Source: CAVUAF01 sp963739375 (GTDB lineage Bacteria; Acidobacteriota; Terriglobia; Terriglobales; Acidobacteriaceae). Taken from it: DNA of 64,000 bases. Positions 7,938-15,398 of this stretch are shown here, piece after piece (the stretch's first letter is position 1; each line of letters opens with the position of its first letter). Position numbers and translations under genes: made by a program. Location: NCBI GenBank assembly GCA_963739375.1, contig CAVUAF010000006.1:1-64000 (forward strand), given 5' to 3'. The notes under the pieces are model-generated. The model saw only the letters and a list, made by a program, of their open reading frames with translations, made no database searches and had not been told where the DNA came from.

Positions 7938-8771
7938 ATGCGCCTGGCGATGTTGACCTGCGAACAGCCGTGGCAGCGCGCCTTGGCCGCTCGGCTGGCG
8001 CGGCAGCACGAACTCGTCCTGCTCTGCGTCGACCAGCATTTCTCCGGCGAGGCGCGCTTGCGCCGCGCCCTCCGGCTGCTGCGCCAGCCGGCGCGTTTCG
8101 CTGCCAAGGTCCGCGAGCGCGCCGCCATCGGCGAGGTCGAGCGCGCCGCCGCGCAGGTCTACCGCGACTTCTTCACGCAACTCGGGGCCCCGCCCTTCGC
8201 GGAGTCGGCCCGCACCGTCCTCGCCGCCCCCGACATCAACGCCCCCGAGGTCGCGCAGGCCATCGCCGCCGCCACGCCGGACGCTATCATCGTCAGCGGC
8301 ACCCGCCTCATTCGTCCCCCGGTCCTCGACTGCGCCGCCCGCTACGGCATGATCAACCTGCACACCGGCCTCTCCCCCTACTACCGCGGCGGGCCCTGCA
8401 CTTTCTGGTCGCTCTACCACGAGGAGCCCGAGTACGCCGGCGCCACCGTCCACTACATCACCTCCGGAATCGATTCCGGCGACATCATCCTCTCCGGCCG
8501 TCCGGCGCTCGACGCCGCCGACAACGCCGCCTCCCTCGACTGCAAGGTCATCGACCTCGGCCAGCAACTGCTGCTTCGCGCCCTCGGCCTGCTCGCCGCC
8601 GGCCGCGCTCCGCGCGTTCCGCAGTGGGAAAGAGGGAGGGTCTTCCTCTACAAGTCCTTCACCGTGCCGGTGCGGCTGGAACTCGAAGCGAAGCTGCGCG
8701 CCGGCCTGATGCCGCGCTGCCTGGCGCGGCTGGCGGAGCACCTCCCCGATCTCCGCACCATCGACGCATGA
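7938..8771 (+). CDS. Formyltransferase-family protein (ArnA/Fmt N-terminal fold)
   Basis: A 277-residue protein with the formyltransferase catalytic triad: N140 and H142 in MINLHTGLSPYYRGG and D179 in GIDSGD. Such enzymes transfer a formyl group from N10-formyl-THF to an amino group, usually of an amino-sugar nucleotide when not acting on Met-tRNA. It lacks the C-terminal OB domain of Met-tRNA formyltransferase, so a sugar-linked or other amine substrate is more likely. The start at ATG 7938 is preceded by GCGGAG; upstream in-frame residues are not coding-like. Its stop overlaps the ATG of a NodB deacetylase (ATGA), so the two are translationally coupled. This recalls the ArnA/ArnD formylation-deformylation pair (inference). 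Confidence 0.85.
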   Translation: MRLAMLTCEQPWQRALAARLARQHELVLLCVDQHFSGEARLRRALRLLRQPARFAAKVRERAAIGEVERAAAQVYRDFFTQLGAPPFAESARTVLAAPDINAPEVAQAIAAATPDAIIVSGTRLIRPPVLDCAARYGMINLHTGLSPYYRGGPCTFWSLYHEEPEYAGATVHYITSGIDSGDIILSGRPALDAADNAASLDCKVIDLGQQLLLRALGLLAAGRAPRVPQWERGRVFLYKSFTVPVRLELEAKLRAGLMPRCLARLAEHLPDLRTIDA

Positions 8772-9703
8772 TCGGGAGCGCAGTACGCCACGTCGCGGCG
8801 CTGGCGGGCGCTGCCGGGCTGAATCGCCTCGCGCGCACCCGGCTGCGCCGTCGCCTGCTCGTGCTCTGCTACCACGGCGTCTGCGGCGAGCGGCTGAACG
8901 TACCGGATTCCGGCGGCATCCAGCTGCCGCTCCCACTCTTCGAGGTGCAGCTCGACCGCCTGCTCCGGCAGTATCGGCCCGTGTCGCTGGCGCAAGTCCG
9001 CGACGCATGGATGAACCGCGCTGCCCTGCCCGAGCGCCCCGTGCTGCTCACCTTTGACGACGGCTACCGCAACACGGTGATGAACGCGCTGCCCGCGCTG
9101 CGCCGCCGCGGCGTGCCCGCGGCGCTGTTTGTGGTGGCGGGATTGGTCGAGAACCGCGGCGCGCTGTGGACTTCGCTCGTCGAGTGCGCCTACGGCGACA
9201 CCGCCGAGATGCGCCGCCAGAAGTTGCGCTTGAAGCGTATGCCCGCCGCCCAGCGCCGCGCCTGGCTCGCCGCGAACCTGCCCCCCGACCCGCTCCCGCC
9301 CGATTCGGACTACGCGCTGGCCACCTGGCTGGAGCTGGCGGCCGCCCTCGCCGCCTCCGGGGATGCGCTGGCCATCGGCTCGCACGGCTTCACCCACGAA
9401 CTCCTGGCCACCTGCGAACCGCCGGAGGTCGAGCACGAGCTGCGTGAGTCGGCGCGCCTGATCGCCGAACGCCTGGGCGCTACGCCCCACTCCGTCGCCT
9501 ATCCCGGCGGTTCCTGCAACGAAGCCGTGCTGCGGGCCTCCGGTGCCGCGGGCTACGAACTTGGATTCACCACCGCGCCGCGCCACGCCGCGCCCGCCGA
9601 CGCCCCCCTCGCCCTGCCGCGCCTCCTGGTCGGCCGCCGCGACACCCCGGCCCTCTTCGAGGCCCGCCTCGCCGGATGGATGCAGCCCCTCGGCCTGCCC
9701 TGA
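8768..9703 (+). CDS. Polysaccharide deacetylase (NodB domain, carbohydrate esterase 4)
   Basis: A 311-residue protein with the NodB metal site: TFDDGY (residues 95-100) and SHGFTH with H206 and H210. A later YPGG strand is the usual motif 3. Such enzymes remove N-acetyl or N-formyl groups from sugars. The start ATG overlaps the stop of the formyltransferase gene by ATGA, which fixes the start at 8768 and implies coupled expression. No signal peptide is obvious; a weakly hydrophobic segment (VAALAGAAGL) lies at the N-terminus. Substrate unknown; deformylation of the partner's product is an attractive but unproven role. Confidence 0.88.
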   Translation: MIGSAVRHVAALAGAAGLNRLARTRLRRRLLVLCYHGVCGERLNVPDSGGIQLPLPLFEVQLDRLLRQYRPVSLAQVRDAWMNRAALPERPVLLTFDDGYRNTVMNALPALRRRGVPAALFVVAGLVENRGALWTSLVECAYGDTAEMRRQKLRLKRMPAAQRRAWLAANLPPDPLPPDSDYALATWLELAAALAASGDALAIGSHGFTHELLATCEPPEVEHELRESARLIAERLGATPHSVAYPGGSCNEAVLRASGAAGYELGFTTAPRHAAPADAPLALPRLLVGRRDTPALFEARLAGWMQPLGLP

Positions 9704-9741
9704 ACTCCGACGCGTTGCGGCCTCGCGCCAAAGCCGGGTGC

Positions 9742-9770
9742 CCCAGACGAGCCGGTTTTGCTCGTCTGGG
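9742..9770. repeat. GGTTTT-loop palindrome, covarying copy
   Basis: Perfect 11-bp stem CCCAGACGAGC / GCTCGTCTGGG around loop CGGTTTT. The loop matches the copies at 6224 and 21248 while the stem bases differ on both sides together, so pairing is kept. Confidence 0.85.
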
Positions 9771-9826
9771 CGGGACACGGTTCGAGTTTGCCGCCGGCCC
9801 GCAGCAAAGCCGCCCTCTTGGTTGTC

Positions 9827-9847
9827 ATCCCGAGCACCGCGAGGGAT
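9827..9847. repeat. Palindromic repeat, short form (ATCCC...GGGAT)
   Basis: ATCCCGAG followed by CGCGAGGGATCT, a short copy of the ATCCTGAG/GAAGGAT family with compensated T-to-C and A-to-G changes. It lies in the 255-bp spacer between the NodB gene and the SPOR gene, where no gene is seen. Confidence 0.7.
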
Positions 9848-9958
9848 CTGGGGTTTGTTTGTTCTGGCAGCCGACCACTGGCAACCGGCAACTCGGCTGT
9901 TGACTCGCACGCACGCAAAAGGCGCGCCGCAGCGCGCCTTCCCTTTCCCGAATCCCGT

Positions 9959-10597
9959 CTACTTGACGATCGCGTTGTACCCATCGCCCGCCAGTTTCTC
10001 TTTCATCGCCTGCGCCTCCTTGCGGTCGGCGAAGGGGCCGATCTGCACGTGGAAGAGGTGGTCGCCGGTATCGGGTGCGAGGAACACCGGATAGCTCTTC
10101 TTGCGCAGCGCCCCCAGCAGCGTGTCGGCATCTTCTTTCTTGCTGACGGCGGCGATCTGCACCACGAACCCGGGTTGTGGCGTGGTGCCTGCAGCAGCGG
10201 CGTGCGTCACCTCGGCGGCCGGCGAGACCGCTGCTTCCGTGTGCGGCGGCGCCGCGGCGCTCTCCGCCTTGGGGGCTTCGGTCTGTGCTTCGGGCGCGGG
10301 TGCGGTCGCGGCCGCATCCGCCGGCGCCGCTGCCGCCGACGACGCGGGCGTGCAGTTCTGCCCCGCGGGGCAATCGGTCACCGGCACGTCCTTGCCTGCC
10401 GTCGGCTTGGCGCCGGTCGGCACGGCCACGCTGGGCACCGCTGGCGCCGTAGTGATCGGCCCGCCGGCCGCGGCGGCGCTGCGTCCCATGGTGAACCCGA
10501 TGCCGAAGAAGATGCCGCACACCAGCACGAAGCCGAAGAACAGCCCCAGCAGGCGCCCGGTCCCGAGCGTGATTTCCGTATCCTGATAGTCGGACAT
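9959..10597 (-). CDS. Membrane-anchored SPOR-domain protein
   Basis: A 212-residue protein with a short cytoplasmic N-terminus and one transmembrane helix at about residues 15-37 (LLGLFFGFVLVCGIFFGIGF). A long Ala/Pro-rich linker follows, then a C-terminal SPOR domain from about residue 142 (FVVQIAAVSKKEDADTLL to the end). SPOR domains bind denuded peptidoglycan at division sites. It is the last gene of a minus-strand cluster with slipin, NfeD and TPR genes. A cell-division or envelope-quality role is expected for the family; no partner is visible here. Confidence 0.85.
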   Translation of the reverse strand: MSDYQDTEITLGTGRLLGLFFGFVLVCGIFFGIGFTMGRSAAAAGGPITTAPAVPSVAVPTGAKPTAGKDVPVTDCPAGQNCTPASSAAAAPADAAATAPAPEAQTEAPKAESAAAPPHTEAAVSPAAEVTHAAAAGTTPQPGFVVQIAAVSKKEDADTLLGALRKKSYPVFLAPDTGDHLFHVQIGPFADRKEAQAMKEKLAGDGYNAIVK

Positions 10598-10622
10598 AAC
10601 TCGCTTTTGGCTCTTGGCTCGG

Positions 10623-10645
10623 CCGACGACCGACGACCGACGACC
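10623..10645. repeat. Heptamer array, CGACGAC type
   Basis: Three CGACGAC units with a CGGC lead-in, between the SPOR gene and the slipin stop codon. It is the same unit as at 4958-4992. TTGGCTC pairs next to it (10605-10620) continue a 7-bp rhythm. Confidence 0.7.
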
Positions 10646-10648
10646 CGA

Positions 10649-11419
10649 TTATCCTCCGTCGGCGCTCTTTAGCTGTTTATCAATCAGCTTCGTGAGACCG
10701 CTGAGCAGGTCCACCGGCAGCGGAAACACGATGGTTGTGTTCTTCTCCACCCCGATCTCGGTCAGGGTTTGCAGGTAACGCAACTGCAGGCTGGTCGGCT
10801 CTTTCGCCAGCAGGCCCGCCGCGTCCGCCAGGCGCTGCGCCGCCGAGTACTCGCCCTCGGCGTGGATGATCTTGGCGCGCTTTTCGCGCTCCGCTTCGGC
10901 CTGCTTGGCCATGGCGCGCAGCATGGAATCCGGCATATCCACCTGCTTGACCTCGACCGTCGTCACCTTCACGCCCCAGGGATCGGTGTGCTGGTCGAGG
11001 ATCTCCTGCAGCCGCATGTTGATCTTGTCGCGGTGCGCCAGCAGTTCGTCGAGCTCCACCTCGCCCAGCACCGAGCGCAGCGTGGTTTGCGCGAACTGCG
11101 AGGTCTGGTAGCGATAGTTGTCCACCGCCACCACCGCGCGCTTCGCGTCCACTACCTTGAGGAAGATGACCGCGTTCACCTTCAGCGTGACGTTGTCGCG
11201 CGTGATGATGTCCTGCGGCGGCACCTCGAACGCCTCCTGCTGCAGCGACACCCGCCGCAGCGTGTCAACCGGTTTGAAAACGAAGATGATGCCCGGCCCT
11301 TTGGGCTGGTCGAGCACCCGCCCCAGCCGCAGCACCACTCCCTTTTCCCATTCCTTCAGGATGTTGATGCAGCTGAACAGATAGAAAGCGACCACGACGG
11401 CGGCAATCACCAGTGGCAT
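10649..11419 (-). CDS. Slipin / stomatin-like SPFH-domain membrane protein
   Basis: A 256-residue SPFH (band 7) protein. It has an N-terminal hydrophobic anchor (PLVIAAVVVAFYLFSCINIL, residues 2-21), an SPFH domain starting at EWEKGVVLRLGRV, and a C-terminal coiled-coil with MAKQAEAEREKRAKII. Slipins form large ring assemblies on the inner membrane. They are often encoded beside NfeD proteases, which cleave the slipin C-terminus, and that is the arrangement here: nfeD lies directly upstream in the same direction. Start ATG 11419 has GGAGGAG six nt upstream. Confidence 0.93.
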   Translation of the reverse strand: MPLVIAAVVVAFYLFSCINILKEWEKGVVLRLGRVLDQPKGPGIIFVFKPVDTLRRVSLQQEAFEVPPQDIITRDNVTLKVNAVIFLKVVDAKRAVVAVDNYRYQTSQFAQTTLRSVLGEVELDELLAHRDKINMRLQEILDQHTDPWGVKVTTVEVKQVDMPDSMLRAMAKQAEAEREKRAKIIHAEGEYSAAQRLADAAGLLAKEPTSLQLRYLQTLTEIGVEKNTTIVFPLPVDLLSGLTKLIDKQLKSADGG

Positions 11420-11472
11420 GATGGCTCCTCCAGTTGTACGCGGAAAAAAACGGCGGCTGTGATTCTAGTCCA

Positions 11473-11595
11473 TTTGCGGATTGGCGATTTGGTGATTTGT
11501 GATTTGCGATTTGCGATTTGGTGATGACCGCTACAGAGCAGCGCAGGAAAGTCGCCAATCACCAATCGCCAATCACCAATCGCAAATCACAAATT
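11473..11595. repeat. Two opposed heptamer arrays (GATTTGC and GCAAATC types) forming a long inverted repeat
   Basis: Left arm: about eight 7-bp units of the GCGATTT/GTGATTT type (11473-11526). Right arm: about six units of the GCCAATC/ACCAATC/GCAAATC type (11552-11595). The units are reverse complements, so a transcript could fold into a long imperfect hairpin around a 25-nt loop. The right arm supplies the AATTTGTGA that ends nfeD. Confidence 0.9.
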
Positions 11596-12843
11596 TCCTG
11601 CCGGTCCCACGTGCAGCACCAGTCCTTCGACCTCCCGCACCTGCACCCGTTGGCCCACGCCGAGCGGCGGACCCTCGGCGACCGCGTTCCACAGCTCGCC
11701 GCCGATCCACACCTTGCCCTCGGGCGCCAGCGGCGTGCGCGCCACCCCCATTTCGCCCACCAGCCCGCGCGGCCCGAGCATGTCTTTCTTCAGCCGCGCC
11801 CGCAAGGCGATGGTCGCCAGGAACACGGTGATGGCGCCCAGCGGAATGCTGATGGCCAGCGACGTCCACAGCCGCACCCGCATCGCCGGAATCGGCCCAT
11901 CCACCAGCAGCAACCCGCCGATGGTGAGCGCCGCAATCCCGCCGATCCCCAGCACCCCGTGGGTCTGGAACTTGGCTTCCAGCGCGAACAGCGCAAACGC
12001 CACCAGGATCAGCGCCAGCGCGGCGTAGTTGGTGGGCAGGATGTTGAGCGCGAACACCGCCAGCAGGATGAAGATCAGGCCCACCACGCCCGGCACCACC
12101 GCCCCCGGATGGTTGAACTCGGCATACAGCGCCAGCAGCCCGATGCCGAGCAGCGCGAAGGCGACGTTGGGATCCATCAGGGCCGAGAGGATGCGCTGCT
12201 TCAGCGTCATGGACAGCTCGTGCACCGGCTTGCCCGCCGTGTGCAGCACCACCTGGCTGCCGTTGAAGCGGGTGACGGTGCGGCCGTCCACCTGCTGCAG
12301 CAGGTCCTGCTCGTTGGCCGCCACCACGTCAATCAGGTGGTCGCGCAGGGCTTCCGCCTCGGTGAACGACTTGGAGGCCCGTACCCCGCTCTCCGCCACC
12401 TCGACGTTGCGCCCGCGCTTCTCCACCACCGAGCGCATCAGCGCCGCCGAGTCGTTCTCCAGCTTGGCCTTCATCACGTCGTCCATCTTTTCGCCGCCCA
12501 GGGTGACGGGATGCGCCGCGCCGGTGTTGGTGCCCGGCGCCATGGCCGCCACGTCGGCCGCTTCCAGGATGTAGAAGCCCGCCGAAGCGGCGCGGCTGCC
12601 GCTGGGCGCGACATAGATGATGACCGGCACCGGCGAGGCGAGGATCTTGGTGATGATGTCGCGGGTGGAGTCGACCAGCCCGCCCGGCGTCGCCAGCTCG
12701 ATCAGGACAGCATCGGCGTGTTGCGCCGCGGCATAGTCCACCGCCCGCCCGATGAACTCCTCGCTCACCGGGTGGATCATGTCGTGCACCACGATCTTGA
12801 TGACATCGGCGCGCGCCGGCGCTGCGCCGACCAGCGCCAGCAC
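11587..12843 (-). CDS. nfeD: NfeD-family membrane serine protease (ClpP-like plus NfeD OB domain); likely start at 12922 is out of frame
   Basis: About 418 residues are in frame from GTG 12843. A ClpP-like protease part comes first (LIELATPGGLVDSTRDI; PSGSRAASAGFYI with the catalytic Ser in SAGFYI and a downstream Lys). Several transmembrane helices follow, then an OB-fold NfeD domain (LGPRGLVGEMGVARTPL). The family clips slipins at the membrane. Upstream codons in this frame (LRVIAVAVLALVGAAPARA) complete a signal peptide but offer no good start. ATG 12922 overlaps the TPR stop (ATGA) yet is off by one base, within a heptamer array. The stop codon lies in a GATTTGTGA array. Function is clear; the true N-terminus is not. 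Confidence 0.85.
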   Translation of the reverse strand: MLALVGAAPARADVIKIVVHDMIHPVSEEFIGRAVDYAAAQHADAVLIELATPGGLVDSTRDIITKILASPVPVIIYVAPSGSRAASAGFYILEAADVAAMAPGTNTGAAHPVTLGGEKMDDVMKAKLENDSAALMRSVVEKRGRNVEVAESGVRASKSFTEAEALRDHLIDVVAANEQDLLQQVDGRTVTRFNGSQVVLHTAGKPVHELSMTLKQRILSALMDPNVAFALLGIGLLALYAEFNHPGAVVPGVVGLIFILLAVFALNILPTNYAALALILVAFALFALEAKFQTHGVLGIGGIAALTIGGLLLVDGPIPAMRVRLWTSLAISIPLGAITVFLATIALRARLKKDMLGPRGLVGEMGVARTPLAPEGKVWIGGELWNAVAEGPPLGVGQRVQVREVEGLVLHVGPAGNL

Positions 12844-12860
12844 CGCGACCGCGATGACGC

Positions 12861-12910
12861 GCAGGGCGGAGAGCGGAAAGCGCAGGGCGGAGTGCGGGAA
12901 AGCGGAAAGC
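12861..12910. repeat. Heptamer array inside the 5' region of nfeD, with one 8-bp unit
   Basis: The units are GCAGGGC, GGAGAGC, GGAAAGC, GCAGGGC, GGAGTGC, GGGAAAGC (8 bp) and GGAAAGC. The array lies between ATG 12922, which is coupled to the upstream gene, and the nfeD reading frame. Losing one 7-bp unit, or one base of the 8-bp unit, would join that ATG to nfeD. Confidence 0.85.
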
Positions 12911-12918
12911 GTTTTGTC

Positions 12919-14487
12919 TCATGGTTTCACCGGAGGGCGAGCGCCGCCAGGACGCGCGGCGAGTTCGCGCTGGAGCTGTAGCGCGGCAGCGTTCGCCGGC
13001 TCCAGCGCCAGCGCCGCCGCAAGGTTCTGCTGCGCGCTCTCCCGCCTATTGTCGCGCAGATCGAGCCGCCCCAGTACAAGATACGCTTCGGCCGAGGGGG
13101 CGAGGCGCAACGCCGTCGCCGCCTCGGCGCGGGCCGCCGCCGGGTTGCGCGACTCCAGCGCCGCCGCCAGGCCGGCGTGCGCCGCCGGGTTGGCTGGGTC
13201 GAGCACCACCGCCTCCCGTAACTCCTTCTCGGCCAACACCGTAAAGCCTTCCTGCAGCAACTGGTGAGAATGTTCCACGTGGAACAATGCGTGTTTGGCG
13301 GGGTCGGACAGGGCGAGCCTGGCCTCGGAGGCATTCTGGATTTCTAGCTGCAGTTGTCTAAAACTCTGCTCGTCGTAGTTGCGCTTGAGGCGCTCCAGCG
13401 GCGGCTTGGCCGGGGCTGCGCCGTTGCGCCCCAGGGCCTCGAGCAGCGTGCGCGCCTCGCCATCGTTGGGGCGATGCGCCAGCGTTTCGCGCAGGTGGCG
13501 CGCGGCCCCGGAAGCATCGCCGGAGCGCGCCAGCGCCACCGCCAGGTTGAAATGGTAGTCGGGATCGTTGGGATCGGCCTCGATCGCCTTCTGGAAATAC
13601 TCGACGGCGTTCTTCTTGCCGCGGCGGCCCGCCACCACCCCGAGGTTGTTGTAGACCTCGGTGAGCGGCATGCGTTCGGCGAGGTAGCTGAAGGCGGCCT
13701 CCGCCTGGTCGAAGGCGCCGAGGTAGAAGTGGGCCAGCCCCTGGTAGAAGGCGGCCTCGCCGGCGTCGTCGTCGGTGCGCGGGACCCGCGCCAGCGTGGC
13801 GGCGGCGTTAGTGTAGTCGCGGGCGGCGAAATACGTCTTGCCGAGCTGGAACTGCGCCGCCGCGTACTGCGGGTTGAGGCGCAGGGCCTCGCGGAAGCGG
13901 CGAACCTGCTCCTCGGGCTCGGTGGCGGTGATGCCGCGAATGTAGTTTTCGAAGGCATCGAGCCGCACGTCGGCCTCGGCGGCCACGAACGCTTCCTTGT
14001 TCCCGCCCTCCCCGGGGCGAAGCTGCTGCAGCAGGTCCCAGGCCAGTCCGTGGCTGAGCGCGAACAGGCTCAACAGCGAGCCCGCGCCGCGCACTTCGGG
14101 CAGGAGCTTGAGGTGCTTGACGTCGATCGCCTGGGCGCGCGCGCTGAAGGTCTGGCCGTCGTAGCTGTAGCTGCCGGCGATGAGGTAGTCGGCGTCGAGT
14201 TCCATGGCCACGCGGTACAGGGTGGCGCGCGACGGGCGAACGCCGGCGGGAATGCCGACGCGGTCGAAGGCGTAGAGGCGATCGTCGCGGCGAATGAGGA
14301 AGAGCGAAGCGGAGGCCAGCCGGTCCGCAATCACTTCGGGCAACGCTTCCCCCAACCACTCCAGGCCGGGGGCCTTGGAGGCGTTCTCGAAGGGAACGAC
14401 CACGACGGTCTGCGCCGGAGACGGCGCCAACTGCGCGGCACCGGCGGCCGCCGCAAAAACCGAAGCCAGCAGAAGAGGGCGAATCAA
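12919..14487 (-). CDS. Secreted TPR protein with N-terminal FlgO/TolB-N-like domain
   Basis: A 522-residue exported protein (signal peptide IRPLLLASVFAAAAGAAQ). Residues ~25-140 (VVVPFENASKAPGLEWLGEALPEVIADRL) resemble the alpha/beta domain of TolB-N/FlgO-like proteins that precedes TPRs in many acidobacterial proteins. The rest is a series of TPR units, recognisable by LNPQYAAAQFQLGKTYF and ADPNDPDYHFNLAVAL. The start is a TTG with TATAAT ending nine nt before it, so it may be leaderless. Its stop overlaps an ATG (ATGA) for nfeD. A role as a protein-interaction scaffold in the periplasm beside the NfeD/slipin system is an inference. Confidence 0.85.
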   Translation of the reverse strand: MIRPLLLASVFAAAAGAAQLAPSPAQTVVVVPFENASKAPGLEWLGEALPEVIADRLASASLFLIRRDDRLYAFDRVGIPAGVRPSRATLYRVAMELDADYLIAGSYSYDGQTFSARAQAIDVKHLKLLPEVRGAGSLLSLFALSHGLAWDLLQQLRPGEGGNKEAFVAAEADVRLDAFENYIRGITATEPEEQVRRFREALRLNPQYAAAQFQLGKTYFAARDYTNAAATLARVPRTDDDAGEAAFYQGLAHFYLGAFDQAEAAFSYLAERMPLTEVYNNLGVVAGRRGKKNAVEYFQKAIEADPNDPDYHFNLAVALARSGDASGAARHLRETLAHRPNDGEARTLLEALGRNGAAPAKPPLERLKRNYDEQSFRQLQLEIQNASEARLALSDPAKHALFHVEHSHQLLQEGFTVLAEKELREAVVLDPANPAAHAGLAAALESRNPAAARAEAATALRLAPSAEAYLVLGRLDLRDNRRESAQQNLAAALALEPANAAALQLQRELAARPGGARPPVKP

Positions 14488-14504
14488 GACGGGAAAATTA
14501 TAGC
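14488..14504 (-). promoter_or_regulatory. GCTATAAT -10 box, near-leaderless promoter of the TPR gene
   Basis: TATAAT at 14497-14502 (minus strand) lies nine nt before the TTG start, with no ribosome binding site between. One of eight such arrangements in the window. Confidence 0.65.
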
Positions 14505-14525
14505 GGGCGGGACGCTCCGCGATGC

Positions 14526-14560
14526 GCTATTCGTTATTGGTTATTCGTTATTGGCGATTC
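14526..14560. repeat. Heptamer array, TTATTCG/TTATTGG type
   Basis: Five 7-bp units: CTATTCG, TTATTGG, TTATTCG, TTATTGG, CGATTCC. It lies in the spacer between the divergent TPR and tetR genes; nothing else is seen there apart from the tetR promoter. Confidence 0.85.
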
Positions 14561-14643
14561 CATCATTGGCTGGAGCGCTCTCTGGCGTCGAGGTGGCGCG
14601 CGGAGTGCGGCCCCGGGCCAGGCCGCCGCCGCATGCGGGCGGG

Positions 14644-14687
14644 TTGACAAAGCCACGGCCCAGCCGCTAGAAAGTAAGCACCTACTT
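14644..14687 (+). promoter_or_regulatory. tetR-RND operon promoter and operator
   Basis: TTGACA at 14644-14649 is followed after 18 nt by TAGAAA (14668-14673). Just downstream, AAGTA-AGCACC-TACTT (14672-14687) is an inverted repeat that covers the expected transcription start and ends three bases before the ATG. It is the likely binding site of the TetR protein it precedes. Confidence 0.7.
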
Positions 14688-14690
14688 ACA

Positions 14691-15398
14691 ATGGTTGCTT
14701 CCGCCTCCCTCCGCATTTCCGCCCAGGACCGCCGCGAGCAAATTCTCGACGTCGCCATGACGCTGTTTGCCCGCCAGGGGTTCGAGGGCACCACCACGCG
14801 CGAGATTGCCGAAAGGGCGCGGGCCAACGAAGCCATCATCTTCCGCCACTTTCCCACCAAGGAAGACCTGTACTGGGCGATCATCGAGCGCAAGATCCAG
14901 ACCTCGGGGCGGCTGGCGATGATGCAGGAGGTGCTGGTCTCGGGGGGCAGCGACCTGGAAATCTTCCGCACCATCGCGGAGCGCATCCTGCGCCGCGGCA
15001 AGCCGGAGGCGGAGATCACGCGCCTGCTGCTGTTCACCGCGCTGGAGCGGCACGAACTCTCCCACGATTTCTTCCGCAAGCACGTGGCGGGACAGTTTGC
15101 GCTGCTGGCGGGCTACATCCGGCGGCGGGTGGCCGCGGGCAACTTCCGCGCCGTCGATCCGGTGCTGGCGGCGCGCAGCTTCCTGGGCATGCTGATCTAT
15201 CACTACCAGGTGGAAGAGCTCTTTGGACAGGAACGGCGCAGCAAGTACGATCCCGGCGAGGTAGGGCGCCGGATGGCCGAGATCTGGCTGTCAGGCATGG
15301 CGGTGCGACCGCCGGCCGCGCGGCGCAACGGCAACGGTACTCCCCAGCAGTCGCGCGCCCGGCGCAAGGCGCCCGAAAGCACAAAGGCTCTGGCATGA
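14691..15398 (+). CDS. TetR-family repressor of the RND efflux operon
   Basis: A 235-residue TetR/AcrR protein. The N-terminal helix-turn-helix (REQILDVAMTLFARQGFEGT, then TREIAERARANEAIIFRHF) is typical, and the C-terminal part is an all-helical ligand domain. A basic tail (ARRNGNGTPQQSRARRKAP) follows. It leads an operon with an RND adaptor (ATGA overlap at 15395) and pump, and an operator-like palindrome sits at its own promoter, so autoregulation with release by a pump substrate is expected. Ligand unknown. Confidence 0.9.
   Translation: MVASASLRISAQDRREQILDVAMTLFARQGFEGTTTREIAERARANEAIIFRHFPTKEDLYWAIIERKIQTSGRLAMMQEVLVSGGSDLEIFRTIAERILRRGKPEAEITRLLLFTALERHELSHDFFRKHVAGQFALLAGYIRRRVAAGNFRAVDPVLAARSFLGMLIYHYQVEELFGQERRSKYDPGEVGRRMAEIWLSGMAVRPPAARRNGNGTPQQSRARRKAPESTKALA

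Noticed and set aside
7970..9703. A 577-codon frame covering both formyltransferase and NodB regions
   Set aside because: Its first half is an Arg/Pro-rich alternate frame of the formyltransferase; the real NodB gene starts at the ATGA overlap at 8768.
4956..14560. CRISPR array, suggested by the regular short repeats
   Set aside because: Units are 7-8 bp without spacers, and no cas genes are present.
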